A stretch of 64,000 nt of DNA from Epiperipatus broadwayi. Its lineage: Eukaryota; Onychophora; Udeonychophora; Euonychophora; Peripatidae. Shown piece after piece: positions 1 to 11,765 of the stretch. The position numbers were made by a program, and so were the translations under genes. The stretch spans positions 7,016,572-7,080,571 of the forward strand of contig JAQFVV010006238.1 of assembly GCA_028023455.1 (NCBI GenBank), written 5' to 3'. The notes under the pieces were generated by a model that did no database searches, was not told the DNA's origin, and saw only the letters and a program-made list of their open reading frames with translations. Within the stretch, counting starts at the first letter, position 1, and the number at the start of each line of letters is the position of its first letter.

Positions 1-944
1 AAAATAAGACAGAATCTATATATTTTTATGACAATAGTTAGTTATAAACTAACTTTAAAGTTACACCAACAGAATGCCCCAAATGAATATGTGTTTGGTT
101 CTTTCTCCAAACTTTTTTCAGCAGCATCTTTGAATCAATGCATATGTTACATAGTAATATAGTTTAGATATTCACCACAAACATTTTAAGATGTGAACAT
201 GTCAGGATCACTAGTTTTTATACTTTCATGAATCATCTTTAAAGTCTCTCCTCTGTCACATAATCATGAAATAACCCCTAAAACATTTGTAATTAGTTGC
301 TACTGTTAATAAATAAAGTTAAAAAATAAACATTTTTGTTAGCCAGCATTGGAAACGTTTTTGGCAATTAATTACAAATAAGTTTAAAAAAATGATAACA
401 GCTTCGAATGAAAACATTTTGTGATTCTTGGCATTATTGCCATATATGGTTAAATTATTTCAAATATTTCAGTTTTGCCCAAATTAAGCCAGTATTTAAT
501 ATGTCTGTTGGTCCAGTACTTGAGGATACTGAACATACTATCATATTTGTCATAAGTTGTGATCCAGTCTTACTAACATCTTAAATGTTTTGTGATAAGG
601 AGCTAACTTAGGTTACATGTAACACAAGCATTGATTCAGGGAAGGCACTACAGACAGATTGGAGAAAAACTCATCTTTTCACTAATCCACATTGTTTATA
701 ATTGAGACATATTAAAAAAACTTGTGCTTTATGATCAGAACTATGTTGTTAAGAATGTACAAAAGTGGTCGAATGTTATATTCTTAAACTTAAGACTACT
801 GTAAGCTTATTTTTTATAAATAAAAATAAATTTCATTAAATCAGGTTTTCTATGTAAATTAGAAAAGTAGTAGAGTGCTTGAGCATCACATGACTTTCCA
901 TGTGACAAATCATGTTAATATTTTATTACTCTTATTAAAGGTTC
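1..944. other. AT-rich non-coding stretch, nothing recognised
   Basis: No open frame of note, tRNA-like box, long inverted repeat or microsatellite was seen here. It is ordinary AT-rich intergenic or intronic sequence. Confidence 0.5.
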
Positions 945-1110
945 GACATTGTTTAGTGTAGTGGTAGAATCTCAGACTTTGGGGCTTGGGATCTTCAATT
1001 TTATTCCAGTTGTGACATTCCTGGCATTGAAACTTCTCAAATTCTTGATCCATAAGCCATTTAATATTTTTCCCTGTGATGTTTAGAGCAGGGATAGAGT
1101 AGCAGTTTCT
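945..1110 (+). mobile_element. Decayed tRNA-derived SINE
   Basis: Positions 954-964 (TAGTGTAGTGG) match the RNA polymerase III A-box consensus TRGYNNARNNG at every position. About 45 bases downstream, TCTTCAATTTTATTCC resembles a damaged B-box. The spacing fits a tRNA-like head. No clear A-rich tail or target duplication was found, so the 3' limit is approximate. It could also be a lone tRNA pseudogene. Confidence 0.45.
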
Positions 1111-1184
1111 GGAATAAAATATTTTTGGATTGATACCAATTTAAAACTTCCAGCACCTGAACATATTATGAAGTCTTAAGCAAT

Positions 1185-1680
1185 TAAACTGTCACATGAT
1201 CACCATTTCTTATGCTTGCTTATAACTGTTATTAAAACAGGAAAAACTATATGTATTGCCACTCAGTGCAATCCAGAGTAATCAATGGATGCCAGAAGGC
1301 TTATGCATAAAATCCCCATCTAGTGCCTACTCATTCAATATCCCCAGACTAATTTCTGGCTTGTGACCTTCACCAGTGAGAAGCCTTGGATCTGAGAGCA
1401 TTTCACCTAGATCTTAGGATCTAATGCAACCCTCCAGAAGCCACCTTTTATCTCTACTTAACTAGAAAACTATGAGTCTTAACTTGAAAACACCATAATA
1501 TTTTCAATCTAAACTCATTAGATTATATAGTCATATATGTCTGATTGGGTGATTCTGATTCTTTAATAACAATAGCCACCACTATCCTATTAGGCAGGAT
1601 TGTTCTTAAGCCAATAAACATCATATGATCACATTTCCTATGCTTGCTTATAACTGTTATAAAACCACTTGATTACTTGA
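1185..1680 (+). repeat. Dispersed repeat family A with direct terminal blocks
   Basis: A block of about 45 bp (TATGCTTGCTTATAACTGTT and flanks) occurs at 1,191-1,241 and again at 1,619-1,666 in the same orientation. The intervening sequence (AATCAATGGATGCCAG, CCCATCTAGTG) recurs inverted at 8.6-8.76 kb, and related wording appears near 11.4 kb. Coding content is absent. It is probably a non-autonomous mobile element of unknown class. Confidence 0.5.
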
Positions 1681-3377
1681 GATAAATGAGTGAGAGTCTC
1701 CTCATGAATACTATGCAGCATAGCATACATTGGTATGTAAATAGAATCCATAAAGAAAACAGACTTTACTATAATGAACTCTTGGTTAAAGATGGCATGT
1801 TATGAAATTATTAAATGAATATTAAATTATTTACTTACTCTAGCTTGTGAATATTACTTAGATTCTTAGATCCAATATAAATTGTTACATAAATAATCTC
1901 TGTAGATGGAGTATTTACCCTCCTAGTTGTTATAGTCTCCTATGTTTCTAAGTCTTCCAGTTATGAAAGTTTATAAATGAGAGGAAAATGAATTCACTTT
2001 ATATCTGCTTTGCAGCCAGGCTTTAATACTCAATGGATTTACATTCTTCCAGTCTTCAAAATTTCCTCTCTTCAAAATATTACATATGATTTAAAAGTGT
2101 ACAAATTGAAGATTACTGTTGTTAAAGTATAATAAAATATTTGGTCTCCTAACAATATATGCCATCTGAAAGCTTCCTTTGCTATCCTACATTAAATTTA
2201 ACACAAATTAATGTAAAAGTCCACAAAAAACTATTATCCATAAAAAACATCAACATTTGACATCAGCTAGCAGTGACAATCAAGTTTTTAGAGTAGTATC
2301 TGGCAGTTATATCCATCAATAAAAAGTCTGGATTGTCAAAAATTCATACAACATATGTTTTACTTTTGTTATACTAGTCAAATTTCAAGTACTCTTAAAA
2401 TTTGAATATCAATCAAAATTATTACTCTTTGATGAAGATCAGTATTGGCCTGAAGGTTGGATGAACACCTTTGTTAGGGTCTATTGATTTCTCATGATTT
2501 CCTCTTTAAAATTAGTTTTAACTAAAATTTCAGAAGTCTTCAATGAACTTTTTAAAATTTTACATTAATGATAATATTCTAGTGGCATATTGAGGACAAC
2601 AGTTGCTTTTATTTGTTTAAAATAAGTTTTATATTTACATTCATAAACCTGCATATGAAATTTCTTATATGAAAATATAGCATAGTAATCATTATCAATT
2701 TGTATCTATTTGGAGAATAGGTACCTGCTTACTATAATGATTTTTAAAAATATCTGTCCTTTTTTCAGAAGAGGCAATGTTGTATGATTATTGGCATTAT
2801 AAGATGCTGATGTCATAAAAACAAACTGATATTCATAAGATAAAATGGTGAAATTCATGCCCTGACAAAAGTAATAGATAAATTTATTAAGCAATTAGAA
2901 ACAAACTTTGGTGGTATATGGTAGCAAAGTGAAATCAAATAAGTAAAAATATGATTCTCTTATCTATCTGTGGTATGAGTTGTGAGACAAATGTCAGAAT
3001 GTAAGAGAAAAAAATACAAATTGTATTTATTACATAAAGTTACAATTTTCTTACCCAATTTTCTTTTAGTATATTCATAATAAAATCTAAGGCTTTTGTC
3101 AGAAACATAAATAATGTAAGCTAAACAAACCTCAAACATTTTTTCATGATTAAAATGAAATTTTGATAATCTGCAACAATAAAAAGAAAATATAGAAAAA
3201 TTCATACACTAGGCAAAATATGATTTATTTAATATTCTTATAATAATAGAGATACTAATTTTCTCTTGCGCAAAATACCAGATATTATTAATGTAAATAA
3301 TTTTTATTGAAAATAATAAAAAAACATTTTATACATTTCATAATTAATAATAACTTTGACCATACAAATTATCATTT
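1681..3377. other. Non-coding AT-rich stretch
   Basis: Only short chance open frames on the minus strand around 2.7-3.2 kb are present. They are AT-rich, lack recognisable domains and have no splice context. Nothing else was recognised. Confidence 0.5.
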
Positions 3378-3390
3378 AAATTAAGTAACA

Positions 3391-3498
3391 GTCAAGCATT
3401 GGTGGCCTAGCGGTTAGCATAACTGCCTTCCAAGCAGCTGGCCAGGGTTCACGTCCCGGTCAATGCTTTGAGATATAAAAAAATAAAATAAAAATAAT
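3391..3498 (+). mobile_element. tRNA-Gly(UCC)-derived SINE with 13-bp TSD
   Basis: Positions 3,396-3,466 fold as a tRNA. The 7-bp acceptor stem pairs GCATTGG with TCAATGC. An anticodon loop CTTCCAA carries anticodon TCC at 3,429-3,431, on a GC-rich stem with one mismatch. The A-box TGGCCTAGCGG is intact. The B-box GTTCACGTC has one mismatch and the T stem one mispair. A tail of GAGATAT plus an (AAAAT)-rich run follows directly. Perfect 13-bp direct repeats AAATTAAGTAACA flank it (3,378-3,390 and 3,499-3,511), which shows retroposition. The CTTTG-A-ATAT tail matches the other two SINEs at 7.0 and 43.2 kb. A functional tRNA gene is less likely because of the T-arm damage and the TSD. Confidence 0.85.
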
Positions 3499-3511
3499 AA
3501 ATTAAGTAACA

Positions 3512-4475
3512 ACCATAGAAATGTGTTTTTTATCAAATATATTCACACAGATGTAAATTTCAAGCTTTATTTTATTAATCAATTATTTAATATTTTGAAT
3601 CTGAGGTAGTAAGTTAACTTTTTGTTACAGAAACCACTATAAGTGCATGCTTTTATGTGAGATTCTTGATTTTTGAGAAGTTGTAAGAGATAATTGCTCT
3701 GGTTATCTGGTGAAAGCTGGATATGTTTTTAGGTCAACATAAATTTAGAAATGCTAACCTGAGTTTGAACTTTCATCCCTGCATAAAATGCACATGGCTT
3801 TATTATAATGATTTATGTATTGATTTATCACTTTTCCGATATTTTATTTACTTGCATACTATATATTATATGTTTTATTTTTCAATTTATTGAAAAATTT
3901 CCCTCTTATATTTTTTTAACCTTCTAAATAAAATATATAAAAAAAAACAAATAGAAAAATGCCAGTTTTGATTCTCATAATCTTTTTTATTTATTGATTT
4001 TAAGTCATTTTAATTCAGTAATAACTTATTTTATAAAAGCAGATTTTAAATATATAATAGCTCCATTTTTTTTTGGAATATGATTATACAGTTACCTTTA
4101 CCAAACCTTATTTCATATTACAATGCTGTATTTTTTACATAGAGGTGCATCAATTTTCATTGAACCCAGCTTATCTAGTACAGCCTTTTCTCTTCAGTGA
4201 AGAACAACCATGTACCCATTTGATGGACAGTATTAGATGGTTGTCTATATTGCCTTAAACCATATGTTTAAAAATGTCCTAAGTTTGTTAATACCCTTCT
4301 CTCAAAGACATTAGGTTTATCCAGTATGTTTATATACTTAAAGCATAAAGTTTAATAACTAATACTTTAATCTTAGCAAAATTAAAATGCTTTATATTTA
4401 TCTACAATAATATTAAAATTTTATGTAAATTAATACTCATACACATCTTAAATACAGAATTTTAATAATATTATT
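3512..4475. other. Non-coding stretch
   Basis: AT-rich sequence with a short chance open frame on the + strand near 4.1 kb. No domain, splice-site pair or repeat structure supports it. Confidence 0.45.
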
Positions 4476-5059
4476 GAATAGAACTGACATGTCAAACCAG
4501 TGGTCCACAGGCCACTTGTGGCCCTCGATGTAATTTTTCATGACCGATGCTATGCAATAAAATGAAAACAGATTGATATGTTGCAAACAATAAATTAATT
4601 TTAAAAAACTTTTAAAAAAGATAAACTTTTATATTTAATTATATGAACTAAAATATATATAATAATTGTTGGTTACATACATAGCTAATTTATAATTCTC
4701 GGTTACACACATAGCTATATATTTTTGATGACACGCTTTTATGATGATGAAGCATTTGAGATATGATGAACACCAAAGCTGGATACATTAATAATGTGCT
4801 GCTATGCTTCTGAGAACATAAATGCATTCCAGAAAAACTTTAATTAGCTATTTGCACCACCAATGTATAATCCTAACTGCAGATGTTTTTGCTTAGAATT
4901 TTAACAAGAGGTTGTGCTAGTTTCTTTGTCCCAATCGGTGTGTTAAAAATTTGTGGGTTGTTTTCTTTTATAACTCATTCAAAAAATGTAAGCAAATGCG
5001 GTGGCATTTTTTTTTACTTTTTAAAATTTAAATCTAAAACCTATTTTTATTACAGAAAA

Positions 5060-6868
5060 TGCCACTTCCAATGCTAAACAAAAACCAAAAAAATCTGATA
5101 ATGAGAAAAGAAAATTTTAAGAAAGGTGAGAACTGAACTGTTTTTGTGTGGAAGTGAATAATAAGATTACATGCTTAATTTGCAATGAAAGGATTAGTGT
5201 TGCTAAAGAATACAACATTAAGTGACATTATAGCACTAAGCACAAAGAATAATTTTCATGCTTTGAAACAAAAATAAGAGAAGAAAAATTAAAAACAATG
5301 AAGAATTCATTAAGTAGACAGCTTACAAAATTCATAAAAAGTAATGAATCAGTAACAAATGCTAGTTATGAAATTAGCTATATATTATCAAAACATTCAA
5401 AATCATTCACCAATGGTTCTTTAATCAAGGAAGGTATGATAAAAGCTACCAAATTTTTCTGTCCAGGAAAGGTACAGGCATTCAAGACATCTCATTATCA
5501 AGAAATACAGTGGCAAATAAAATTACTAAAATGACAGATGACATCACTTTGCAACTACAAGAAATATCTACTAAAATTCAGTTCTTTTCAATTGCAATTG
5601 ATGAAAGGATGGATATAAGAGATGTTGCACAAGTTGCTGTTTTTTTTGTTTTTTTTTTGTGCTTGTGATAATAAAATGAGGATCACTGAAGAATTGTTGG
5701 AATTCATCCCTCTTCATGGAACAACAACTGGTGAAGTATTTTAATGCTGTATGGAGCATTTTAGAAAAAATAAACTTGCCTCTTGACAAGCTTGTTTCTG
5801 TGACAACTGATGGTGCTAAATTAATGATGGCTGAAACTAAAGGTTTTTGGATCATGACTGACAAGAAAATTACAAGATGAGTATCCAGATAAATAAAAAT
5901 CAAAGCTTTCATTGTCTCATTCACCAACATGTTCTTTGTTTAAAATTATTAAAAATGGAGCAAGTATTTAAAAGTTACAAAGATCGTGAACTTTATTCGA
6001 TCAAGAGCACTTAACTATCACCAATTTACTTTGTTCCTTAAAAATTTGGAATCTGAACTTGGAGATCTTCCTTATTACACAGAAGTTCATTGGTTGTCCT
6101 GCCACAAGGTCCTAAAGAGCTTCTATGTGCTTTTGGAGGAAATAAAATTATTTTTTGAAATGAAAGATAAAAACAATGAAAATTTATCGGTTAGCATTTT
6201 TAATAGATATTACAGGCCATCTGAATAATCTTAATATTACATTGCAAGGCAAAGATCAATTGATAACGAATATGTACGATGCAGTTGCAAGCTTTGTACA
6301 AAAACTGACTTTGTTTAAAAATCATTTGCAAAAGAACGTTTTGAGTATTTGCCTACGTGTGAGCAGTTAAAAGCACAAAATCAAAGTTTCTCGTTTTCAC
6401 AATACTTTGCAAAAATTGAAAAAAATATAAAACGAATTCGATAAACGTTTTGATGATTTCAAAAAGTTAGAAGAAATTTTTTCTCTTTCCAATGGATCTT
6501 TTGCCTTTGAAGTTGAAAAAGTTCCGACATCGATACAACTGGAATTAACTGATTTCCAGAATGATTCGATTTTAAAAAACAAATATCGAGAAATAGAAAC
6601 TCCCAAAATATATTTCTATTTAGGTGAAAGATATCCGAAATTTAAAAAAATTGCTGCACAAATTTTATGGTTTTTTGGAAGCATATACTTATGTGAGCAA
6701 TTATTTTCATGCATGAAATTAAATAAAAAGCGTACAGATCAAGATTAACTGATAAGCATTTATCTGACATAATGAAAATTGTTTTTTCTCAGTCTTTGAA
6801 TCCAGATATTGGAAAACTAGTAGGAGGAAAGCGCTGGCAAGTTTCCGGTAAAAACAATAAGTTGTAGT
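5060..6868 (+). pseudogene. hAT transposase pseudogene (BED finger, ZBED5/FAM200-like)
   Basis: A transposase would cut and paste the element through an RNase-H-like DDE core; this copy is dead. A BED-type zinc finger is visible near 5,160-5,250: CLIC, then a Lys-Glu-Tyr-Asn-Ile segment, then HYSTKHKE, with one in-frame TGA where an Arg codon is expected. Next comes an N-terminal helical region (5,298-5,530). The catalytic segments FSIAIDER and SVTTDGAKLMM, near 5.59-5.83 kb, correspond to the family's first and second Asp motifs; the usual DES is altered to DER. HQHVLCLKLL (about 5.92-5.95 kb) and EVHWLSCHKVL (about 6.08-6.12 kb) are also diagnostic of this clade. The C-terminal dimerisation segment (LCEQLFSCMKLNKK) is near 6,690-6,730. 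Several stops and frame changes interrupt it. Confidence 0.85.
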
Positions 6869-7002
6869 TTTAATGTAATCAAATCAAATAAATGTTTAAA
6901 TAAAAGCAATACTATATCAATTGTATATTATTGAACTGAATTCACTAAACTACATAATATGCTTTAATTACACTACCTATATTCCTGCATTCTCACTTCA
7001 TG

Positions 7003-7125
7003 CCTTGGTAGCTGAGAGATCAGCGCAGCTGCCTTGAAAGCAGTTGCTTGCAGGCAGTTGTTATGGTGACGCTTCCTGGTCGATGCTTTGACATATGGAA
7101 AAAAAATAAAATAAAATAAAAATTG
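7003..7125 (+). mobile_element. tRNA-derived SINE nested in the hAT element
   Basis: The GGTAGCTGAGAGATCAGCG head, a CTGCC/GCAG anticodon-like arm and the ending CGATGCTTTGACATATGG followed by an (AAAAT)-rich tail match the SINE copy at 43.2 kb. The tail also resembles the tRNA-Gly SINE at 3.4 kb. It lies inside the 3' part of the hAT transposon, so it inserted later. No clean target duplication was found. Confidence 0.65.
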
Positions 7126-7216
7126 TAAAAAAATTGTGTGATGTGACCCATGAGAATCTTACCAGTCACATTATATGGCCTATTGTTTGAATGAGTTTGA
7201 CATGCCTGGTATAGAG

Positions 7217-7597
7217 TATACTTTTGTTGTTGTTATGTCTCAGCAGATTAACTATGAATATGATGGGAAAATATCGAAAGTATACTTAGTACAATACTAT
7301 TATTAAAATTTTACATTTAAACTCTGTATATATATATATAACAACATAACTCCAAACCAGAAGAAACTTTAAATCATTAAATTTCAAAATAATTACAAAA
7401 AGATGAGTTACATATACACCAATCATATTAAAAACATACAGGAAATAAATTTACAAAAAACAATACAAAACAATATATTATATAAGAAATAGATATTGCA
7501 TTAATTACATAAAAAGAAAAAAACAATGAATAAAATTACAAAGAAATCAAGTCATATGTCACATGACCTAATTTAACAAGCTTGTATTACAAATGTT
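7217..7597. other. Non-coding stretch with short TA run
   Basis: AT-rich sequence with a short TATATA run near 7,325. CACATGACCTAATTTAACAAGC at about 7,560 resembles the interior of the 460-bp insertion at 54.7 kb, suggesting a shared repeat family. Confidence 0.4.
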
Positions 7598-7822
7598 ATA
7601 TATAGAACTTGCAAATAAGCTCTTAACAAGCTTTGCAGAATATTCCCAAACCCAGACCGGTTTCTTCTACTGGCTTCCTCAATGAGGTGTAAGGATTGAA
7701 AAGCTCTCAACAAGCTTTGCAGAATATCCTAGCACCTCACTGAGGAAGACAGTAGCAGAAGCCAGTCTGGGATTGGGGATATTCTGTAAAGTTTGTTTAC
7801 TTATTTGTGAGCTCTATATATA
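7598..7822. repeat. Foldback (palindromic) repeat
   Basis: The left arm (about 7,598-7,700) and right arm (about 7,735-7,822) are imperfect reverse complements. AGAATATTCCCAAACCCAGAC pairs with its counterpart GTCTGGGATTGGGGATATTCT, and TTCCTCAATGAGGTG pairs with CACCTCACTGAGGAA. Both outer ends contain a short TATATA run. This is the architecture of a foldback MITE; no coding content is present. Confidence 0.7.
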
Positions 7823-8210
7823 ACAAAAAATAAAATTAAATGTGTGCAATAATATCTCTTGGAAGCAGTAATTTATTTTATAAACATCTCCAGGACCATA
7901 TATTTATCATGTGATGTTTTGTTGGTGTACTACTGATGATCATATAGAAAGTTTTTCATGAGAGTGATAACATTTAACTTCCAGTGATACACTGAGCCCA
8001 ATAATTTCACTTAGTTGTCTCAGTTAAGATTTTATTTATTTATTTTTTAAGCTGGAAATTAACTAAGTGATTTTTAACTTTTGAGTCAGACACTATTACC
8101 ACTGTTGTACATGCAGGGCAAATTTAATTTTATTTCTAACAAGTTTTTAATATGAATCTGAGAGATTGGCAACTTACTGTTTCCTTTATGTTGTTTTATA
8201 CAATAAAGAC

Positions 8211-8216
<6 letters not shown>

Positions 8217-8258
<42 letters not shown>

Positions 8259-8290
8259 CAAATATATATATATATATATATTTGTTTTCA
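8217..8290. repeat. Double (TA)n hairpin
   Basis: Two (TA)n tracts are each flanked by complementary bases (TCTAATA/TATTAGA and AACAAATA/TATTTGTT), giving two adjacent TA-rich hairpins. Confidence 0.85.
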
Positions 8291-8579
8291 ATGTAATTTT
8301 ACTTTTCTCTATCTATGATCTGATCATCTCATATGGTAATTTTCAAGATTTCATATAAGCATATTCAAATCTTTATTTATAATTGAATGAATTTTAAGTT
8401 ATTATTACTGATTTTGTAAACAGGTTATAATTTATGAATATATATTTATAGAAATAAAACTTGAAAATGACCACAAGAGATAGTTTAAACTAGGAGAGGT
8501 GGTAGATATTGTACTGAATATAAGAATATGAAAAAGAAATAATTCATAAAATAAGATTTATAAATTTTTTAACTATATT

Positions 8580-8765
8580 GAGAATTAACCACATGATCAC
8601 CATTTTATATACTCCTGACTGATAAGAGCTACAAGCTAGAAACTGATCTGGAGATGTTGGATACACTAGATAGGTATTTTATGCGCAAACATTCCTGCAT
8701 CCATTGATTACTTACAAAGACTTGCACTTAGTGGTGTTATTGTATGGAGAGTTTGGTACTCTCAT
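8580..8765 (-). repeat. Dispersed repeat family A, inverted copy
   Basis: ACTAGATAGGTATTTTATGC and CTGCATCCATTGATTACT are close reverse complements of sequence at 1,280-1,330 in the 1.2-1.7 kb copy. No coding content. Confidence 0.55.
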
Positions 8766-9520
8766 ATTGAAAATTTATATACTGAAATTCATGTGACATT
8801 TTAGAAAGAAAATAAAAGGATATTTAACAAAGTTTTGATTTATTAAATGTAATTGTGCCCTAATAGTGAGACAATATAAAAAAAAGTTATAACTATTTTT
8901 TTAAAGCAAGTTTTATGGATAATATCCAATAAATCCATGAATAAATACATACTAGTGGTCCCAATTCAGTATTTTTAATTGTTGTAGGATTATAAATAGT
9001 TAATATTTGTTATTTAGCATAAAATACAGAACGACTTAATATTGATAAGTGGAAAATATATTTATACAATTTAAAATTATAAAATTTAACAATGTGAACT
9101 TAGTAAAAAAAAACATTTCTAGTAAATAAGAGTATGAAAACATCAAAACCCACTATAAATATTTTTAATTATTTGATATTTACGAGAGAAACAAATGAAT
9201 TAATAATTTGAACTATCTCTAGAAAAGGTTTTTGGTGAAATTAATTTCCATACTTATGTGGCATTCATAGTATAAATAATATTAGCATCTATTTCCAATC
9301 TGGTAAATATACTAGTTTTTTTATTAATTAAATAAAGTTTGAATTTTGCCTTAAATTATTCTTACAACCTCTATCTTGCAAATTAGGAAGTTATAATAAT
9401 GCATTAAAAATGAAAATAGAATACAGACAATTGTTACTAAAAATATTATATAATTGTATAATATATAGGATCAGATTAATGTAATCTCTACAATATCAAA
9501 TCCAACAAGTGCTTTGAAGT
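8766..9520. other. Non-coding stretch
   Basis: AT-rich, no open frame, no repeat structure recognised. Confidence 0.4.
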
Positions 9521-9524
9521 TCTA

Positions 9525-9800
9525 TGATCAGTTTTTCAATGAGATGGATGGTTACATAGTTGGAAGGATAAGAAGATTGAAGCCTGTCCTTTAAAGTTTA
9601 AAATTTTTTTATCTTAATATAAACCCAGAACTGATTGTATGTATGTGTAGAAGATTATGATGTGGCCCTATTGATGAGTGCTGTTTTTGCATGCACTACT
9701 ATATTGAGGAGCATGTATCTTTTTGCATATCTATGGTTATGTGTATTGGTTGCTAGCAACAGATTGGAGGATAAATAATCTGAAAAATCCTGAGTTCAAG
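9525..9800 (-). repeat. Dispersed repeat family C, decayed copy
   Basis: Segments such as GATTGAAGCCTGTCC, ATCTTAATATAAAC and a TTGATGAGTGCTG block occur in the same order at 23.96-24.2 kb and, inverted, at 22.2-22.5 and 23.6-23.8 kb. The copy ends in GAGTTCAAGTCCCTC, which resembles a tRNA B-box, so a pol III ancestry for the family is possible. Confidence 0.6.
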
Positions 9801-9973
9801 TCCCTCTATTTATAAATAAAATTTATAACACTTCTGAATTCATTTATTACTTTTTAAAACATATTTAAGGCCCATTTCTTGGGTTTGTGCCACTTGAGTG
9901 CAAAACTATATTGCCACTTTCCAAAAAAAAATCATAATAATAATAATAACTGAAATTTTTATACATTATATAG

Positions 9974-10391
9974 CAGGAGTGTCCAACAAGTCGATCGTGA
10001 TCCACCGGTCGATCGTGAGGCCAATCTGGCAAGAGCTGTCGGGTAACGAGTGAAACAAATTAAGTCAAGATTTTCAAGGTTTTTTTCTTATTTTTGTTTT
10101 TGTTCTAATTTTTTTTCAATTCCAGATGGACGAAATTCACTAAGCCAAATCATTATTGAAAATAATATTTTTTAATCTTGATTTAATGTAGCTAATTTGA
10201 ATTAATAAATATTGTTAATAATTACTCATGTTGCTTTAATTCCCCCGGACATGAGTTTTTTGGCCCATTAAATAATTATTTTTATTAGAGATATATAAAA
10301 ATAGTATACATTTCACACCTCCCTCCACTTAGACTACGCCGATGACAAAAAAGTCGATCACTTTATAAACACAAAAGTTGGCCAATCTCTG
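9974..10391. mobile_element. Non-autonomous hAT element (418 bp) with perfect 8-bp TSD
   Basis: The left end reads CAGGAGTGTCCAAC and the reverse-complemented right end CAGAGATTGGCCAAC, both of the CAGNG-TGTCCAAC style of hAT TIRs. Inside, GTCGATCGTGATCCACCGG and AAAGTGATCGACTTTTTTG keep further terminal similarity. The element is flanked by an exact 8-bp duplication TTATATAG (9,966-9,973 and 10,392-10,399), the hAT signature. It has no coding capacity and would depend on a transposase supplied elsewhere. It retains many CpGs, so it may be younger than its surroundings. Confidence 0.85.
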
Positions 10392-10399
10392 TTATATAG

Positions 10400-11299
10400 C
10401 ATAAAAATTTATTATAAAATACAATGCATATAACAAATATCCATACAATAATATAGAACGATAACTCTACATTTATAAAGAGTCATTCATGCCACCCTCA
10501 CAGTAAGCTACCTGGGCGTATTGTATCTTTGCACCCTAGCATAAAATGGCACTGTTTATAATTATGGATAATTAATTGAATCCTTCTTTCCAAAATATAA
10601 ACAGGAATTGCATATATAAGCGATTTAAACCGCTGAAGAAGAAGCTGTCATTAGTAACCAAGAACAATTAAATCAAATTAATCTAGGCCTAGTACTTTCG
10701 AGGTTTTCCCTCATATTTATGGCCAAAATAGGTTTTGAAAATTAGAAATGTTTAAATATAAGAATATAAGTTTAAAAAATAAGAAATATATAACCATGTG
10801 TGTCAAATATATAAAAATAAATATCTGATTTTTTTATTCACTACATTTTATCTTAACAAAGATGGTATGAATATGGATGAAATATTGCAGGATAAAATGT
10901 TTATTTATGTACATGTAAATTTAATGAAAATTACATATTTTTTATGCAAAAGGATGGATTAAAAATATTATGAATCATTTGGATTAAATTTAAAGTTTGG
11001 ATTTTGGAATTTTAATTTAAAAATGTAAAGAAATAATATTCAGAAATTTATATAAAAAAGCACATAACGTTTGAACATTAGATGTGAAAGAATTGAGCTA
11101 AGATTTATGGAACTTTAACTCTAGGTTCAGCCACTTTCCTATTATTGTGAACTACACAGAGTGATTCTAAATAAATGTTATAGATAAAATTATATAGTTC
11201 TGCATACATTACTTATCAGTTAATTAAAATTAATAAAATATGACGTCTCTGTCACATGATCTGAATTTACATATGACTGTTTCAGCAGCAGACTTTTTT
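10400..11299. other. Non-coding stretch
   Basis: AT-rich sequence with no supported gene or repeat boundary. Confidence 0.4.
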
Positions 11300-11765
11300 T
11301 ATTTCACCACAGTGATATCGCCTAATGAAAGCTCTAATAACTAATAGATACCAAATAATGATACTTAATAACTCCTTAACCAGAATGATACTATCCAATA
11401 TATGCACATTAGATTTTAATTTCTGACTTTCATCAGTGAGAGGGTTGAATCAAGAAGTGCTGCACGTTTTTCTGGCAGCTTACAATCAAATTGTCTTAGA
11501 TTTAAGAGTTTATGTTTTTCAATTTGGAATGATAGCTTGATAATAAAACAGAGAAATAAATTATAGCTTCTAGAAAGAAATTGCATTGGATCTTAAAGAT
11601 TCAGATGCACTGTTCCAAGATACAAAGCCCCTCACTGATAAAATCTATAAATTAAAAACTAGTACAGGAATAGTGAGTTGGGCAGCACTTGGTAGGGATT
11701 TATTAAACACTGCCATCTGATATCTCTTAGTTACTAAAGTTTACACTAGGTGGCATAGCTTTGAC
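11300..11765. repeat. Imperfect foldback related to family A
   Basis: The left part (CTAATAACTAATAGATACC; TCATCAGTGAGAGG) is an imperfect reverse complement of the right part (GATATCTCTTAGTTACTAAAG; CCTCACTGATAAAA). The TTTCATCAGTGAGAG wording also resembles the 1.3-kb copy. The arms are diverged and the limits approximate. Confidence 0.5.

Larger units (their letters stand above)
4484..7208 (+). mobile_element. hAT DNA transposon, decayed, BED-finger type
   Basis: The left end reads CTGACATGTCAAACCAG. The right end read in reverse complement is CAGGCATGTCAAACTCA, giving short imperfect TIRs of the CAGG-TGTCAAAC style seen in hAT elements. The 8 bases outside each end (GAATAGAA at 4,476-4,483 and GTATAGAG at 7,209-7,216) agree at 6 of 8 positions, consistent with an 8-bp hAT target duplication. 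A transposase remnant lies inside in the same orientation, and a SINE has inserted near the 3' end. Multiple stops and frameshifts show it is inactive. Confidence 0.75.

Noticed and set aside
3396-3466. Functional tRNA-Gly(UCC) gene
   Set aside because: T stem mispair, B-box mismatch, A-rich tail and a perfect 13-bp TSD point to a retroposed SINE.
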